From Syngnathus acus (taxonomy: Eukaryota > Chordata > Actinopteri > Syngnathiformes > Syngnathidae), in NCBI RefSeq assembly GCF_901709675.1, contig NC_051095.1, positions 23,301,956 to 23,365,955 of the forward strand: 64,000 bases of DNA. The letters run 5' to 3'. Position numbers and translations under genes: made by a program. A model generated the notes under the pieces. It was not told where the DNA came from, did no database searches, and saw only the letters and a program-made list of their open reading frames with translations. Positions 1 through 22,955 of this stretch are shown here, in pieces (position 1 is the stretch's first letter; every line of letters starts with the position of its first letter).

Positions 1-3000
1 GAAATGGACCAAAGTATCCAGACAGAGAATGCAAAGATAAAGTGTGAATTTGACGCTGCAAATTGTTGGACTGAGGAACACTACTTCTTATGGACTAAAA
101 AAATATATAGTTTGTGTATATAACATTTGTGTAAAACTTGCTGCAGTTTTGGGCATTTTTTTCTTTTCTCATTCATATTTTGTTGCATTCAATGTTCAGA
201 GTTTCAATAACTTAAACTCTCTTGGAAAATGCTTGATTTCATTCTCCACTTTCCTTCTTTTAGCAGGTAAGATCCTATATTGTATCATTTGTCATCAATT
301 TTTACGGGTTAATGGTTGCACTTTCAAGTGCTGTTATACACCACTAGACAAATAAACAGTGCATTAAGATACACTTCAGACACACATTCAGCGCTCTATT
401 TTTGCAGGCAGGGCATGTGCACTCGGGCGTAAAAACTGACGCATCCTGATTCCCATGCAGTTGCACACCTCTTTTAGTATTTTGTTATTTCGCAGACTGC
501 ACCATGTTTGGCATTCCGGCATTTCTTTGACACCTGACATTTTTGTGGCTGAACGGGAACTACATTTTATGCCTGCAAAAAGCGGGATAAAGTCTAACAC
601 GATTTTGGTGAATTTGATCAAAGTGCAAGCAGACAGATTTTGTACACCAAGCTTATGTGTGATGAATGTGGATGTACTGTATTTCATTCATAAATATAAC
701 AAATGCATGCACCAAACCCTCTGGATCATTGTAGAAATCAATTCACTGGACACATTATTAATATTATCATCTTTAAGATGTTTTTAAAATCGCCCACAGG
801 CAGTGGCATAGCTATGGGCTGACACAATCTCTGCCCATTTCACAGTGGTGATCTGTGACCACCCTGACCAACTTGACCGCATCCGAGAGTGGTGATCATC
901 TTGCATTTTCTTCTAAACATGCTTTGCGCTTGTCAGTCTCCTGTCTAGTGATTTAAACTATGCGCCTGTTCTGCGTTGAATTTAGAGGAAATGAGATGAG
1001 CCACTTCCACAGGGTGGGAAGCAAATTGCTTGTGTTCACACCCACTACGACGCAAATGCCCGTTTCTATTTACGTGCATCTGGGAAAATACCAGGAGGGA
1101 AGAAAAAACAAAAAAACGCTCCACCCATGCGCACAGTTACCGTGTGCTTTGCACTGTAACTGTGCTGGGCATGACATAACATCCTCATTATAAGTGCAGT
1201 CTCTCCTTTTACATGCAAGTTAAAGTCTGACTGCACTTGATTATCGATTCAGGTCTATTCACCTTGGCATCATTTCAATTGCGCCTGGATGTTCAGTTTT
1301 GACTGCATCTCTTATTAGAGAAGGGATCTATTTCATTAATACAGCTCTAAAATGTTTAAATGATGGTACTAAGGGACATACATCCACTAAATGAGGGAAT
1401 CGGGTCGGAACGAGAAAGGCACAAATCATATTAAGATGAGGAAAATATGAACTAACAACTGATTTATGGGCTGATGAAACACTCTTGACAAAGATGCCAA
1501 AATGAGAAAATAAAATCAGATAAAATATACTACCAGGCGCACACAAACAGTGACTTATCTACCTACCTGACATCTCTGCTCAGAAGATAATTCCTCAAAT
1601 TTCGCAAATATACAGTATTCCTCTCTCACATTATTGTCAGGCAAATAAGCGCGCCTCATTATTCACAGTTTATGTAAATGACTTTAAGAGGGTCTCATCC
1701 CAAAGGAATTTACTCTTTTCTTGGCAAAAGTACACAGAATCTGCTAATATAAAGCAGAAAACTAAAAAGCACTGACTAAAAATAAACCTTGCGAAAGCTT
1801 TGTTGATGCACCAAATAACCACGAACATCTTACTCTTAATAATAATAATAATGATAGAAATATTGACTCTGGCGATGGATGAAGGTTGTGGAACCAATGA
1901 AGCATTGACTAACACTCAGTCCAATGTGAAAACATTCTTACACAAACATGGTCTGAGCCATTGGAGAACAAGGAATTCATCGAGAGGTACAAATGTATGA
2001 CATGATCATCACAGTAAAGGTAGATTGATAGATAGACGGATTGATGGATAGATGAATCGGTCGGTCGGTAGGTAGGTAGGTAGGTAGGTAGGTAGGTAGG
2101 TAGGTAGGTAGGTAGATCCCATGAAGACTACATCATCAATCTGCGGGGGTGGAAAACAGCAACATTGGATGCACTAACATAGTTGCCATATAGCCGGGGG
2201 TAAAAAAACAATATTGTCTACTAACATGGCAAAGAGTGAACTGACGACGAGATGATGATGAAAAACGATCAGACTTCAACATGAGTTCCACAACCCACCT
2301 AGCTTTGAATGAAAGTCAGTGTCTTCTGGTTTCTTCCCTTCTTTGGGAAGATGTATATATATTTAATACAGCCATTGTAAAGGTGGGATTTATCCACGTT
2401 TTTCTTCCAGGTCAGCATTTTGTACAAGGTAAACTCAACACAAAGGTCCATAATTGACACATTTTCTGGGGAGGAAGATTTCTGTGCGTAAAAGACTAGT
2501 GTTGTGAGCACTTCAATGAAAATGCTAAAAGGGAAGCATTCACATGAAGACAATGATGCAAAGGAACAGATTTAGAGTTGAGGCGTGCTTGACGGGATGA
2601 GATGTGATCAGAAGTCCAAGAGGAGGTGGTTGTCAGGGTGCAGAGGAGCAGAAGAGTGTGTGAGGATGAGAGTGAGAGGGAACTGTCAAAGGGATTAAAG
2701 GACATGTAGTATTTGTACTTCAGCTTCATGCTCATTTGAGAGTGGAGTTGAGCGAAGCAAGGAGCGAAGGGGACACGGTACAAAAGAGGGAGGGGTGAGG
2801 AGGAAGGTGGGGGCTCAACAACTGCTCTGCTGGGAGATGACGGCAGCTGTGCAGAGATGCAGGGAGATGCGCACACAGTCAAACAACCAACATTACCAGC
2901 ACACCAGGACCAAATGAGCGCTTCATTGGTGGATTGACACTTGGATGCAATCATAACCAACAGACACAAATCTCTTTTACTGGCCAGGGTACATCCCAAA

Positions 3001-4650
3001 ACTGGAAAAGGAAACAAAGAAAGGAGAGCAAAAGAAGAACAGGTGGACAAAGAAATCCTGAAGATCTTTGGTGCTGCACGGAGAAAGGTAAGAAAAAGAG
3101 AGAGAAAAAAGAACAAATGTCAAAATTACAACTCTTGCCATAATGTAAAAAAAATATGACGCAAAGTGGATATCCACGGACAGGTATGATTATGAATTTG
3201 AATTAGTAAAGATTAAGGGAAGCAACACAAAGAAATGAAGACTAAAATGGAAAGCTTAACAAAAATCATGAAAACAGTCAAATTAAAATGTGATTACAAA
3301 TTCATCATACACTACCTGACTGCAGAGAAACAAATTGCACCTAATATGTCTTAACGCTCATAACAGCCATTAGCAAGGGAAATCATTCTTGCCATAAACA
3401 TCATTTAGAATGACACCTCTGCCTGAATAATACATAGCTAGAACAGCTTTGCCTTTGGTAACAAGACCATATCTTTAGAAATTGCTGGAAACCAAAACCA
3501 GTCCTATTTTGCAGATGTGATGAAGAGGGAGAAAAAAAGTCAATTAGTGACAGGGAGATTCATTTAGAGGGCAGAGGTAAGAGGGAATAAGTTGCAACAC
3601 AATGGTACAATCTTGATGACTTCGATGTAGAATTAGTTATCGGCTTAGCTTTGTGAATAAAACATGAGGCAATGGTGCCATAAATCAGCAGGTGACACTT
3701 TCCCTGTCACGTGCAACTTGCTAACAGGAAAACGAAACAATCATTTAAAATTCATGACGCTTCGCCGGCTTTATGTGTTAATTACACACGAAGGACTAGT
3801 TCTGGAGCAATTATGGGAGTAGAGCAGTGAAGGTTTTCCACATATTAAAAGGACAGACAAAATGTAGTTTTGTGTGATCAAATGATTAAATTGGCTGATG
3901 CATCACATCACTTTAAAAAATCCCAAATTCAATATGCATGCTGGACAGTTTGTTAAGTCCCCCACAATCCATTCCAGGGTCCAACTATCCATTATTCTAA
4001 AATGTTTTTTTTTAATGTTTTTTTATGTAAGTTATGTCAGTATAAAAAAAAAATCTGTCTTATTATAGTTAAAAAAAAAAGGTAAAGCAGCTTTAAATAC
4101 TAATAATTATAATGTGATTTGATCAATAAGAGTCAAGCCACAATTAAAAAAAAACTAATTTGTAATTTTTTTAAACATTGCCTTGATTTTAAATGTAAAT
4201 GTCTCTCATGCTAAAACAGCCACGCTTTACGTCCTGCTTTTAAAAAGTTATTGATGATTTCAAATTTGGAAGTTCATAATAAAGGTAATTTTTATTGAGC
4301 AAATAGTAGTGGCCCACTAAAATATGCTTCTTGCAGAGCGGTAAAGACCAAAGTGCATGACGATAAAAAAATACAAAGCCTCATCCAATCAATTTCATGT
4401 GTTGCCTTTCAATCTCAGCAGATACAAGTGCACAAATTAGTCCCTCTTGAAATCAATGATTCCGTGATGACGGAATTTACCGTAGATTTAAAAGCTCTCG
4501 GCGGGGATCAAAGCAGTCCGCGGAAATTTTGGCAAGCTGGTTTACATCTAGTTCTCAGCGAGATGTCACAGTCAGGCAGACAATATCCACACTTCAGGGC
4601 ATGATGCCCTATTCAGATTTTCCATTATACATGCCCTTTTTATGTTTTCG
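1..4650. other. Gene-free stretch, nothing recognised
   Basis: No exon of a known family was recognised on either strand. The stretch is AT-rich and has a tetranucleotide repeat near 2057-2115 and a purine-rich block at about 2540-3120. Open frames here are short and of low complexity. The 5' neighbour of gabrp may lie left of the window. Confidence 0.5.
2057..2115. repeat. (GGTA)n microsatellite
   Basis: Tandem CGGT units run into about a dozen GGTA units, flanked by degenerate GATA/GATG repeats. Confidence 0.9.
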
Positions 4651-4656
4651 TCCACA

Positions 4657-4875
4657 TTACAAAAATCTGATGTTAACTGTAGTGCGTCCGTGATGTGCAT
4701 CACGTCGAGTGACACGCACACATGCAGTTTTCACAAAAATAAATACAAGCCAATGTGGAGGGTCTCGGAGCTTGAAGGTTCTGCGCAGGATCTGGAGCCA
4801 TACATCCAGCTTGGTGGTAACTGTGCGCAATGCCCCAGTCACGAGTGGCACCACTGTTGCCTTTTCCCTCCACAT
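4657..4875 (-). mobile_element. Decayed non-LTR retrotransposon, end of pol ORF
   Basis: The minus-strand frame contains KATVVPLVTGALRTVTTKL followed by a Trp-Leu-Gln and then ILRRTFKL. This resembles the C-terminal end of pol proteins from R2-like/type-1 fish non-LTR elements, where a linker of about 20 residues normally separates the two motifs; here it is deleted. Weak minus-strand coding character continues to about 5240 and again at 5580-5990, with stops and frame changes, so the fossil may be longer and split by the hAT element at 5253-5572. It is not functional. The clade assignment is from memory of the motif only. Confidence 0.55.
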
Positions 4876-5252
4876 TTTCTTTCATTCTTCCTTCAGCTCT
4901 AAGTATTTCTCCAGCTTTTCAAGCTCCTTTTTCCAGATGTTGCTATCATTCAGTATTGCTACTTTTATTACGACTGCTGTTCTCTGCTGATTACAGAATC
5001 CACCACCACTATGTCAAGCTGATTGGCTATCACCAGTTTGTGAATCTGGATCTGGAAATCCTACAAGACCTAGACAGTGCACAGGTTGATGATTCTGGTT
5101 TTACTGACTGGAGTGATTTCCCTGTCCGCTACCAGTTGGCGTTTTGCTCCTCTGGTGTTGTTTCTGTGCTCTGCTCATGTATTGATCCATATGCCTACTC
5201 ATTTGTCTGCGATGAGGCCTGAAAGAAGCTTCCTTGTGGTATTGAGGTAGTT

Positions 5253-5572
5253 CAGGGGTGTCAAACTCATTTTTTTGGCGGGCCGCATTGTAGTCATAGC
5301 TTCTTTCGGAGGGCCATTATAACTGTCAACCCAAATAAATGTATGAGCACCTCATATTATATATAGTAAAAGCTACAAAACAAACTGACAAATAACTCGT
5401 TTTCAAATCAGACGAGTAAAAATTGGTCAAATATTTAAAAAAAAAAAAAAAAAGATATTGTTAAAAGTGAAGACAATTTGCAATTCTAGTAATGACACAC
5501 GAATTTGATGCGCAATTTGTCTTCGCGGGCCACATAAAATGATGTGGCGGGCCGTATCTGGCCACACCTGTG
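5253..5572. mobile_element. Small non-autonomous hAT element, copy A
   Basis: It starts CAGGGGTGTCAAACTC and ends CACACCTGTG, and is flanked by the 8-bp direct repeat AGGTAGTT at 5245-5252 and 5573-5580. It shares most of its length with the copy at 27899-28221. Compared with that copy, it lacks about 20 bp just inside the right terminus. It has no coding capacity. The CAGGGGTG ends and 8-bp duplication fit the hAT superfamily. Confidence 0.8.
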
Positions 5573-5580
5573 AGGTAGTT

Positions 5581-6611
5581 AGTAGTTTGATGGAGTTGCT
5601 CCCTTTGTGGGGTCTTTCATGATGAGAACTGTTCAAACTTGGGTTAGCCATTGTTTGTGGGTGCCTGATGTTAGTATCTGGTTCATTTGCACTGACAGAG
5701 AGAAGTTTGTTTCTTTAGTCAGTAGGCATGAATCATGGGCACGTGCTAGGAAGCTCTTCATCTGAGACACTCTTGCTTGGATATCGGCCATTGTTGTGAT
5801 TACTGGTTCTTGTTCTGGGATATTTCTCTGCTTTTGTAAATTAGCCAGCCATGAGCGTTGGTATTTTGTGACGCTTTCTTCCCTCATATACTCTTCCAGT
5901 ATTAGAGCCTAGAGTAGGTCTGTTTCGGTCTTGCTACCTTGCCACTGAGAGTTGACCTTAGCTGCTGGAGGGCATCATATGCGAACAGTTTTCGCTTTAG
6001 TTTTAATCTTCATTCCTTTGCCATTTGGTGAAGGTGTAAGCAAAACAAATTTAATCAATTAGACTGTATGATTTGGCATATGTTAATTTTCTTTTGACTT
6101 TTGGAGGTAATCGATGCATCATTACCACTTTTACGAGATGCTGCCTGGTTTGGTTATCAATATGCATCTGTGACTGACACAAGTGTACTGTTATGACATC
6201 TAGTGTACAAGGAATGTGTCTCGACCAAAACGATTATTTGATTTAACAATGCATGGATTACAATAAAATTCATGGATGTAACAATTTTAAAATATAACAT
6301 TTTGATTCTGTGGTATTCTGATTCAATTCATTAGGTTACGGCTGTAGGTTTTCTAATGTTTATTAAAACGCAACATGTAAAAGCTATCCAAAGCCCAGGT
6401 TAGTGAAATTCAAGGAAACAACAAATCATCAGGAACGTCAAATTGATTTATATCTGGTGTGTTATCAGGAAAGATACATGAGGTGGGACACGATTCACGG
6501 ATCTAACCGATTTTCCGATTCATGTTTTTTTTTTTGTAAAAACTGTATGCACACTAATTTATGAACAATGACCATCTTTCACATTTGTCATTGCTTAGCT
6601 GCTGATCCAAA
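5581..6611. other. Region upstream of gabrp
   Basis: It contains a minus-strand open stretch at 5633-5887, possibly part of the decayed LINE, and then AT-rich sequence leading to the gabrp start. No TATA box, CpG island or 5' UTR exon boundary could be fixed, so the promoter is not located. Confidence 0.3.
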
Positions 6612-9600
6612 ATGTTTGTCCAGCTGTCTACACCGCTGATCATGTGCCTGACCTTCACGCTCAGGTGAGATAGCTCAACCCCACAATTTGTGTCACAAAG
6701 AGTGTTGAAATTGAATTTACATTTCTGTCTGTGGTCCACAGTGCTTGCATGTTCCCCGGCCATAACTGGGGGGAATGGAACGACTCCCAGCTCCTGCCAA
6801 CCATTCAGAAACTGATGAAAGGATACAACCGCTATCTTAGACCCAATTTCAATGGTAGAACCAAGCCTGATCACTTTTATTCATGAATTGTTTGCCAAAG
6901 CCTCTTGTGTCTCCTTGACAGAGGGCCCTGTGGAAATCGGGATGAGTCTTGACATTGCAAGCATCGATGCCATCTCTGAAATCAATATGGTACACTATTC
7001 CTGCTATTTTGTTCGAGTGGGATAATATGTCTGTGAGAATGAGGCACTAAAAAAACAATTGCTGATTTAATACACCAAGATATTGCTTTTCAGGACTACA
7101 CTGCAACTATCTTCCTGCGCCAACGGTGGCGAGATTCCAGACTGGTGTTCCCAGGGAATGAGAGTGTCAGTGTGGATGGACGCTTGGTGTCACTTCTTTG
7201 GATCCCCGACACCTTTATTCCTGACTCAAAGCGCTCTTTCCTACATGATGTGACGGTGGAAAACCGCCTCATACGCATATTCAGCAACGGGACCGTACTC
7301 TATGCACTACGGTACATTCTTCCAGTTTGCTTCATACAAAACACAGAGGCCATAAGTTAGGAAGCTATTGTACATTTTCAAAAAAATGCAGAGTGAGTTA
7401 GCAAGAGAAATCCCTTTCTGAGGTGTGAGTTTTGATTACAATCGCAGTTGCTTATAATGGTAAAGCCACCTGCTACACTACGTAAGCCAAGCGTGAGCCA
7501 TTGCCACGGCATATGCTGGTCTTCTCATAACCTGGGTTGGGGCCCTGTGAAATAAAACCCACCTAGACGTGAAGCGGTGTCCCTATGGTGGCTTTGTTAT
7601 TAGTCTCTCAAGCAGGGATGGGCAACTGGCAGAGTTAACCCTTGATTGATTAAACCCCACCCCCATGTTTTTTGTCTAAACAAACCCCAATAAATCATCC
7701 CCCAAAAAATTCCACAAACGCCGAGGCGCAATGGGAACAAAATAAATCAAAGAAAAAAGCCTTTGCAATTGCAATACATTTCTAACATAATCCTAAATTT
7801 AGAGACATAATTTTTAACTAGGTGACAATCTCAAGTTTGACAGTATTTTGCTGCGTTATGCATGAGGGGATCTGGTGTTCAAAAATCAGGTGAATTTGTG
7901 ATGTCAAACATTTGGCTGCCCTACTCAGGAGATCAATATTGAATCAAAAATGATTGCTGGTTTTACCTGGGTTCAATAATAGAAGCATGTTTCTTTGTCA
8001 GAATTGATTTTACCATTAAAGGGTCAGTATGTAGAAATGTTTGATTTTTCAGCGTTCATTCATTCTAGAAAAACATTATTTTCAATTACATTTCACTTTC
8101 AATCATATCAACATACATTTTTCCCTATAATCATAGGTCTAGTAATCACATAGTATATGACATGGGTTGCTCCTCACCTTAGGCTGACATGCTTTGCCAT
8201 CATTTTTATGCTACAGACTGCTAAGGAGACAAACTTAGCAAACGTAGTTCCTCAACACACAATGACTTTGAACTTCTCTCTTGAGGGACTATTAGAGAAA
8301 ACAATGATAACCCCAATGTGCGCAGCTTGAATTGTTAACGACACTTCTGAAATAATACAGTGCATGAGCATCAATTGAGGCCTCCGTTGAGTTGTGTCAA
8401 CAATTCTGGAGATTAAAGATCATGCGTGTCATTCTAAATCTGCAAAGAATTATTAAGATGATGCGCAACGAAGCAATATCTACCATCTAGTGGTGAATGG
8501 TGATATTACAAATTGAAAGTAAAATACTTGGCTATTAGTGGGGGAGAGGGAGCACCGGCTCGCAAAAATGAAAAATCTGTGTATGATGGATTCCCATTGA
8601 AATACATTGACAAAAAATGTGTAAATTTTGTAAACCCAGAAAAATCTTCAAAAAACACAAAGAAAAAACCACTAACACTCCCCCTCCCTCAAAAAAAGCC
8701 ATTTTGAGAGAATCTATTTTTAAAAAATGAGAAGAGGTGAAATAGGTCCCCTGTAGTATTTTTACATGTTTAGAATCTGGCCTTAAAAATATATTTGATC
8801 AGTTTTTTAATCAGGGGTTCACTCAGAACGTGGGCACGAGCCGCCATGCATTTGCCCGTCCCTGTGGAAGAGAATTATTTTGACTGCACAATTAGTTTTA
8901 TTGTTTTGAAAACTGCCCAAGTCAATTAATGGAACTTCTCAGCATTTTAGAAATAAAACTAATTACAGATCCTTGATTTGCAAGAATTTGCACGGCATGT
9001 AAACTTTAACACTGTAGTCTATTGTTTGAGTATGTTGTGTATTTTTTGAGAGGCGTGGGTCCGTTCTGGCAAGGCTGGCTGGCTGATGGAAAATTACTCC
9101 TCATAGCACATGCATCTTGGTTTGAAAAAGATTTTATTCCTGCTCATGCTGAGGTTTCTTCGTTACCTTGCGTCCGCGCACAAGCGTCCTTCCTCGTGTT
9201 TCTCTCTTCTGCTCCCGTGACGTCTTTTTGGGTCCGTCTTAAATGTGCAAATTGACTAATTGCAAATGCCTCTTTGGGCTTTGGGCTCTGTTCCCCTTGA
9301 GGCGAATGGTCACAATAGGGGGCAACTACTTTCGTCTCCAGCCAGGAACTGTTAACACCTTCAAGCAACCATAAACTGGGTGGGGGCATTTGTCTTCTCT
9401 CCTTGCAAGGCACCAGGAGGTCTATGTGTCAATTGGTTTACTTATCAGACAATAACTTTAGGTTTAAGTTACCTATCTATTTGCAATGTCAAACTACATG
9501 TGTATATGAAAATACACCTCAAATACATTTCTCAATGTAAAACACATGTAAGCTGTATGGAAAATCAGAATACGTTGTCTCCACAGCATCACAGCTACCA

Positions 9601-11604
9601 TCGCCTGCAACATGGACCTGACCAAATACCCCATGGACAGACAGGTGTGCACCCTGCAGCTAGAAAGCTGTGAGTAACTGAACCCCAACTCACTCACATC
9701 CATCATACTGTCTCACTGTGTAGATGGCCACTGTCATCACCATCCTCCTCAATATCATCATCATCATTATAAACATCGTTCTAGTAAGTATGACACTGGC
9801 GATGTAAAGGCTTGTGATTGGCTCAGAGTAGACAAAACTCAATTTAGAGTGTTGTGTTATGTGTGTATACAGGGGGCTACAATCTGCAGGATGTTGTGTT
9901 TTACTGGACCAGAGGGAATGATTCAGTGAGGGGTCTGGACACACTGCGGCTGGCTCAGTATAGCGTGGAGAGCTACTACACATCTGTGTCAGAGGCTGTG
10001 TACGAGACTGGTAGGTCTGCTACATACGCTTGGGAATAATGCTATATTTTACAAGGGTTAAGGGTGTGCCTTTGTTCACAGGACAATACCCCAAGCTGGT
10101 GCTGCATTTTGCATTGCGCAGAAATGTTTTGTTCTTTATCTTGGAAACATATGTTCCCTCCACCCTCTTGGTGGTTCTCTCCTGGGTCTCATTCTGGATC
10201 AGCCAGTCCTCTGTACCAGCCAGGACCTGCATTGGTTAGTAACAAATTAATCACAGGAATTGAAAAGTGTTTCTTTTCTTTTTTTTGAAGCTCACTGTTA
10301 TTTGACTCCTAGGAATTATTTGCATCCGTGCTTGACAATTCTGCTTCTAAATATCTTTTATGATGATGCAAATGAATGATGGCATCACACACAAGCTTTG
10401 TACTTTGGTTCTGAATTTTTCTGGTTGGGCATTAGCATCAAAGTGCAATATAAAAGTGTCTACAGTACGATATAATCCTCTTTTGTTTACCGTATATTGT
10501 TATTTGGATGTGTGGGATTTGGTTGCTGTCTGTTGCTACACTTATCTCGCATCCGAGACGGTAACTCAACAACAGTTTTATTACGGCACCCTTGTGCATC
10601 ACTCTTCCAACATGACCAATAAAGCCACATTTAATACAACTGTTACATTAGTGTACCAGTGATTTAGCACAAATCAATTAGCGATGCCTGGAGAGTGGGG
10701 TGCGGAGGAGACATGCCGAAGAGACTTAACTGTTGCAGTTAAGATGGTCACATGTGAGCTGAGTTCAATAAACAGCAGTGTGCATGTGTAAGAAATGCCA
10801 AATTGAGCTGTGTTTAAACTACATTAATAGACCAGCATCATATGAACGCGCACTCCAAAATAGAATGGCTCGGACGCTACACTAACATTGTATGGAAAAT
10901 GCATGAAGATAACGAGCTAATTCATAATTAATGAATAAAGAGTTGGTTAGGGTAGAGAACAAAAGAGTCACACTTACATGAAACTGATCTGCTCACAGGC
11001 GTTACTACAGTCCTGACAATGACGACTCTGATGATGGGCGCTCGCACCTCCCTACCAAATGCCAACTGCTTCATTAAGGCCATAGACGTCTACCTGGGCA
11101 TTTGCTTTACCTTCATATTTGGTGCTCTGTTGGAGTATGCCTGTGCTCACTTCTATACCATGCAACACCAAACTATAGAGGACTTACACAGGGTGGGTCA
11201 AATGTGCAAACATCAGCAAAAATATATTCATGTAATGTTCCCATACTGAGAGCAACTGTCCTTTTACTTAGGATCTTGTGAGAGAGTTCAATGAGTCCAG
11301 CGGAAACGGCTCCATCCCCGTCGTCAGCTCCACCCAACCGAAGGATCCTGTGAAAGTAAGCTCCGCCGACGAGGAGCCTACAGAACAATCGTCCAACAGT
11401 GACACAAAGGCCACCGGTGAACCCAAGCAGGAAAAAAAAGGTCAAGGCTGCAGCCTGTCATCAGTGAAGAATGCTTCAAAGAAGGCAGTATCCATCTTTA
11501 TTGTGGAAAATCCACACAACATCGATCGCCATGCCCGCACCGTTTTCCCCATGGCATTCCTTTTTGTCAATATTCTCTACTGGCTTTATTATCTCTTTCA
11601 CTGA
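6612..11604 (+). CDS. gabrp: GABA-A receptor subunit pi, nine coding exons
   Basis: This is a subunit of a pentameric GABA-gated chloride channel in the plasma membrane. Coding exons: 6612-6664, 6742-6854, 6922-6989, 7094-7311, 9587-9669, 9873-10010, 10082-10234, 10999-11192 and 11272-11604. All have GT-AG borders and phases agree, giving 1353 nt (450 residues plus stop; human GABRP is about 440). Exon 1 gives a hydrophobic signal peptide. The Cys-loop is in exon 5 (Cys, 13 residues, Cys). TM1 ends in [10 protein letters not shown] (exon 7), TM2 holds [18 protein letters not shown] (exon 8), TM3 is [20 protein letters not shown], and TM4 ends [11 protein letters not shown]. Exon 6 has [14 protein letters not shown], which is typical of pi rather than beta, rho or alpha subunits. 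The TM3-TM4 loop is Ser/Lys/Glu-rich and poorly conserved. The start is the Met that opens the signal peptide. No breaks were seen. Confidence 0.95.
7613..8864. mobile_element. Possible hAT element in gabrp intron 4
   Basis: The left end reads CAGGGATGGGCAACTG and the right end, reverse-complemented, reads CAGGGACGGGCAAATG, so the two agree at all but two of 16 positions. The flanking 8-mers do not match, so either the target duplication has decayed or the pairing is accidental. No transposase frame is visible inside. Confidence 0.4.
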
Positions 11605-12017
11605 GAGCTCCTTGCAAGCTGCTGCTGAGTTCATTTCAGCACCCCGCAGCTGCTCTGCATTCCCCATGGAGATGTCAGGCCAGTCGCTTGGATCTGAAGT
11701 GATCGCACATGCTTTTGGTTGAGAAGTGATATGTAAAAAAAACAACTTTCAACCAGATGAAGAGACCACTAACAAATTGAAAGCAGCTGCCAGTATCAGA
11801 AACCGTCTTTAGATCACATCACACATTCTACCCAGCCTGCAATGTATCCATTGACTGGCAAAATCACACAAGAAAGAACTAGCTATAAAAAGAAAAGAAA
11901 AGAAAACAACGAAAGAAATGTCTGTTCCATCTGACTGCCTTTTCTCTGCTGTTTTTAATACGTTGTTTGTACAAGACCATGTCCTGTAATTACTTTCACA
12001 GCATGTAACATTAGAAT

Positions 12018-12023
12018 AATAAA
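12018..12023 (+). terminator. gabrp: gabrp polyadenylation signal
   Basis: AATAAA lies 414 bp after the gabrp stop codon, and a GT-rich stretch (tgctgttttgtttgg) follows about 20 bp later. This implies a 3' UTR of roughly 430 nt. Confidence 0.65.
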
Positions 12024-13113
12024 ACAGTGATGCAGGACAAGCTGATGTGCTGTTTTGTTTGGATAATTGAGGCTATTATAATTTCAGGATGAGCAAATGC
12101 GGAACAAATTCCCATTTAAATAAGACTAAGAATCCTTAAAACTTTTTTTTTAATGACGTGGCATATGCAGGCAGGGATCTGAAAATTAAAAAAAAGGTAG
12201 AAAGACAACACTGCTTGAAGAAAGAAAAACGCATTAAATGATTGGGTATCTTCTTGAATGGGATCAGCATCGTAATCTTATTAAAATAAACGTCATGGCT
12301 ATAAATAGCATGAATCAATTTAATGACTTTGAGGTTCTGTCTGCACCCAGGTCAATCTTAAAGTGCAAAATTCAACACAGGTTTTGCAGGTAAATGAAAA
12401 AGGTAAGACTTCCCTACTTTGACAGGAGTGAGTTACATTTTTGCATCCAATCTCTTGATGCATGGCTCATCTATGGCCTAAGATGAATCTAAAATGATGT
12501 AGGACGTATTTACAAGCTAAACTAAGAGCACATCTAGTGAAGCGTGTCCTTTTAAAGATGGCAGGATTCCGCTATCCGAAGCCTTACGAAAACACAAACA
12601 AAAGAACTATACACAAAGATCGAAACACATGAAACAGTCACCGTAAAAATTTTAAAAAAAAACATAAAATTGATGAAAAGGCACATTGTGACTTGATCTA
12701 CTTCCAATCATTTCATCAGTCCACATCACATTCACAAGCCTTTCCTCATATTAAACCACAACCACCTGAGCCAATATAAACTTCTATTTACATTGCACTA
12801 CGCTTTACGACATTCCAAAACTCTAAATATCTCATTTGTGCTTCCCACATTAAGTTCTACATTTTTAAAGCTGAAAATTTGAAAGACAGTCTTTGGATTT
12901 CTGAATCAAGTCCTTTCAGGCGCTGAAGTTGGTCAAGAGCATTATAGAGGACGTACCTCCATCTAGTGGCTATTTTCTTTCATTGCAACGACTCGTTGGG
13001 CATCTGTGCTTCTGAATGCTGCTGAGAAGTTCTCCTCAGCAGGTTGGCAGGTTGCAACTGTTACATCCTGTAATCAGTTCCATTTACTGCAAGTACTTCT
13101 GAAGGTTCTGCCT
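12024..13113. other. Convergent intergenic region, gabrp/afap1l1 3' ends
   Basis: It holds the afap1l1 3' UTR, read on the minus strand from 13113 downward. No canonical minus-strand AATAAA was found, only an ATTAAA variant at about 12319-12324, so the transcript end is not fixed. No repeat or other gene was seen. Confidence 0.4.
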
Positions 13114-22069
<8,956 letters not shown>

Positions 22070-22955
22070 TGCTGTAATATCGAGATGAAATGTCAGGGTG
22101 AAATGAGATTAAATATAAGCAGAGGGCAAAGGTCGGGCACAGATGTCTAAACAAGCATTCAATGCATGCAAGCTGCTTCTCTTTACTTCACAGTATATTT
22201 TGCTTGTTTAACCCTTAACCCCTCACAATCTGTGAACATCTCTCTCTTCTGAGAAGAGCCAGACTAAACAATACACGAATTGAGTGACTGGACAGATGTC
22301 TGCAAAGCAATTCCTCATTAAAATAGAGAAAGCTAAAACTGGAGGGAGCAGAACAAGTACCGTTTTTTTCCATGTATAATGCGCAAATTTAACTAATTTA
22401 TTGTCCTAAAATCTGGGGTGCGCATTATACATGGGTACAATTTTTTTTCAATTTCTTTTGTTTTTTTAAGAAAATCATGGTACAACAATTTTTGAAGAAA
22501 ATCTTGTCACGGATGGAGTGTGGAAAGGAAGAGGGCGACCAAGTGCAGCTTGTACCAGGGTTCATTGGAGGAACTCAAAACACAGACTTGGTAAACTAAT
22601 ATAACTCTCTAACAAAACCAACAACAGGACTGACCGACAAAGACGTGGAACAAAAAGACAGGGTGACATTACCAAAGACAGGAACAGAAACCTGTGTTAT
22701 TGTCAAATATTGTTTGTTTTTTAATCTCCATCGCGGACTGGACGTCATACGGAGGCAGTATCACTGGGCATGCGCACTATGGATCCGATGCGAATAGTCC
22801 TCTTCTCTTCTTGACTGACAATGAATGTGATAGTTTAATACATACAATCAGCAAATAACAAAATACGTATTACAGGTAATATTTTATTTCACAACACTTT
22901 GCCTTGTTCCTTTCGTCTCTGCTGTTCACTTCAAACACGCTCCATACGAACGCAA

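Noticed and set aside
2934-3159. Lys/Arg-rich open frame ending near a GTAAGA donor
   Set aside because: Low-complexity purine-rich DNA; no acceptor, partner exon or family recognised.
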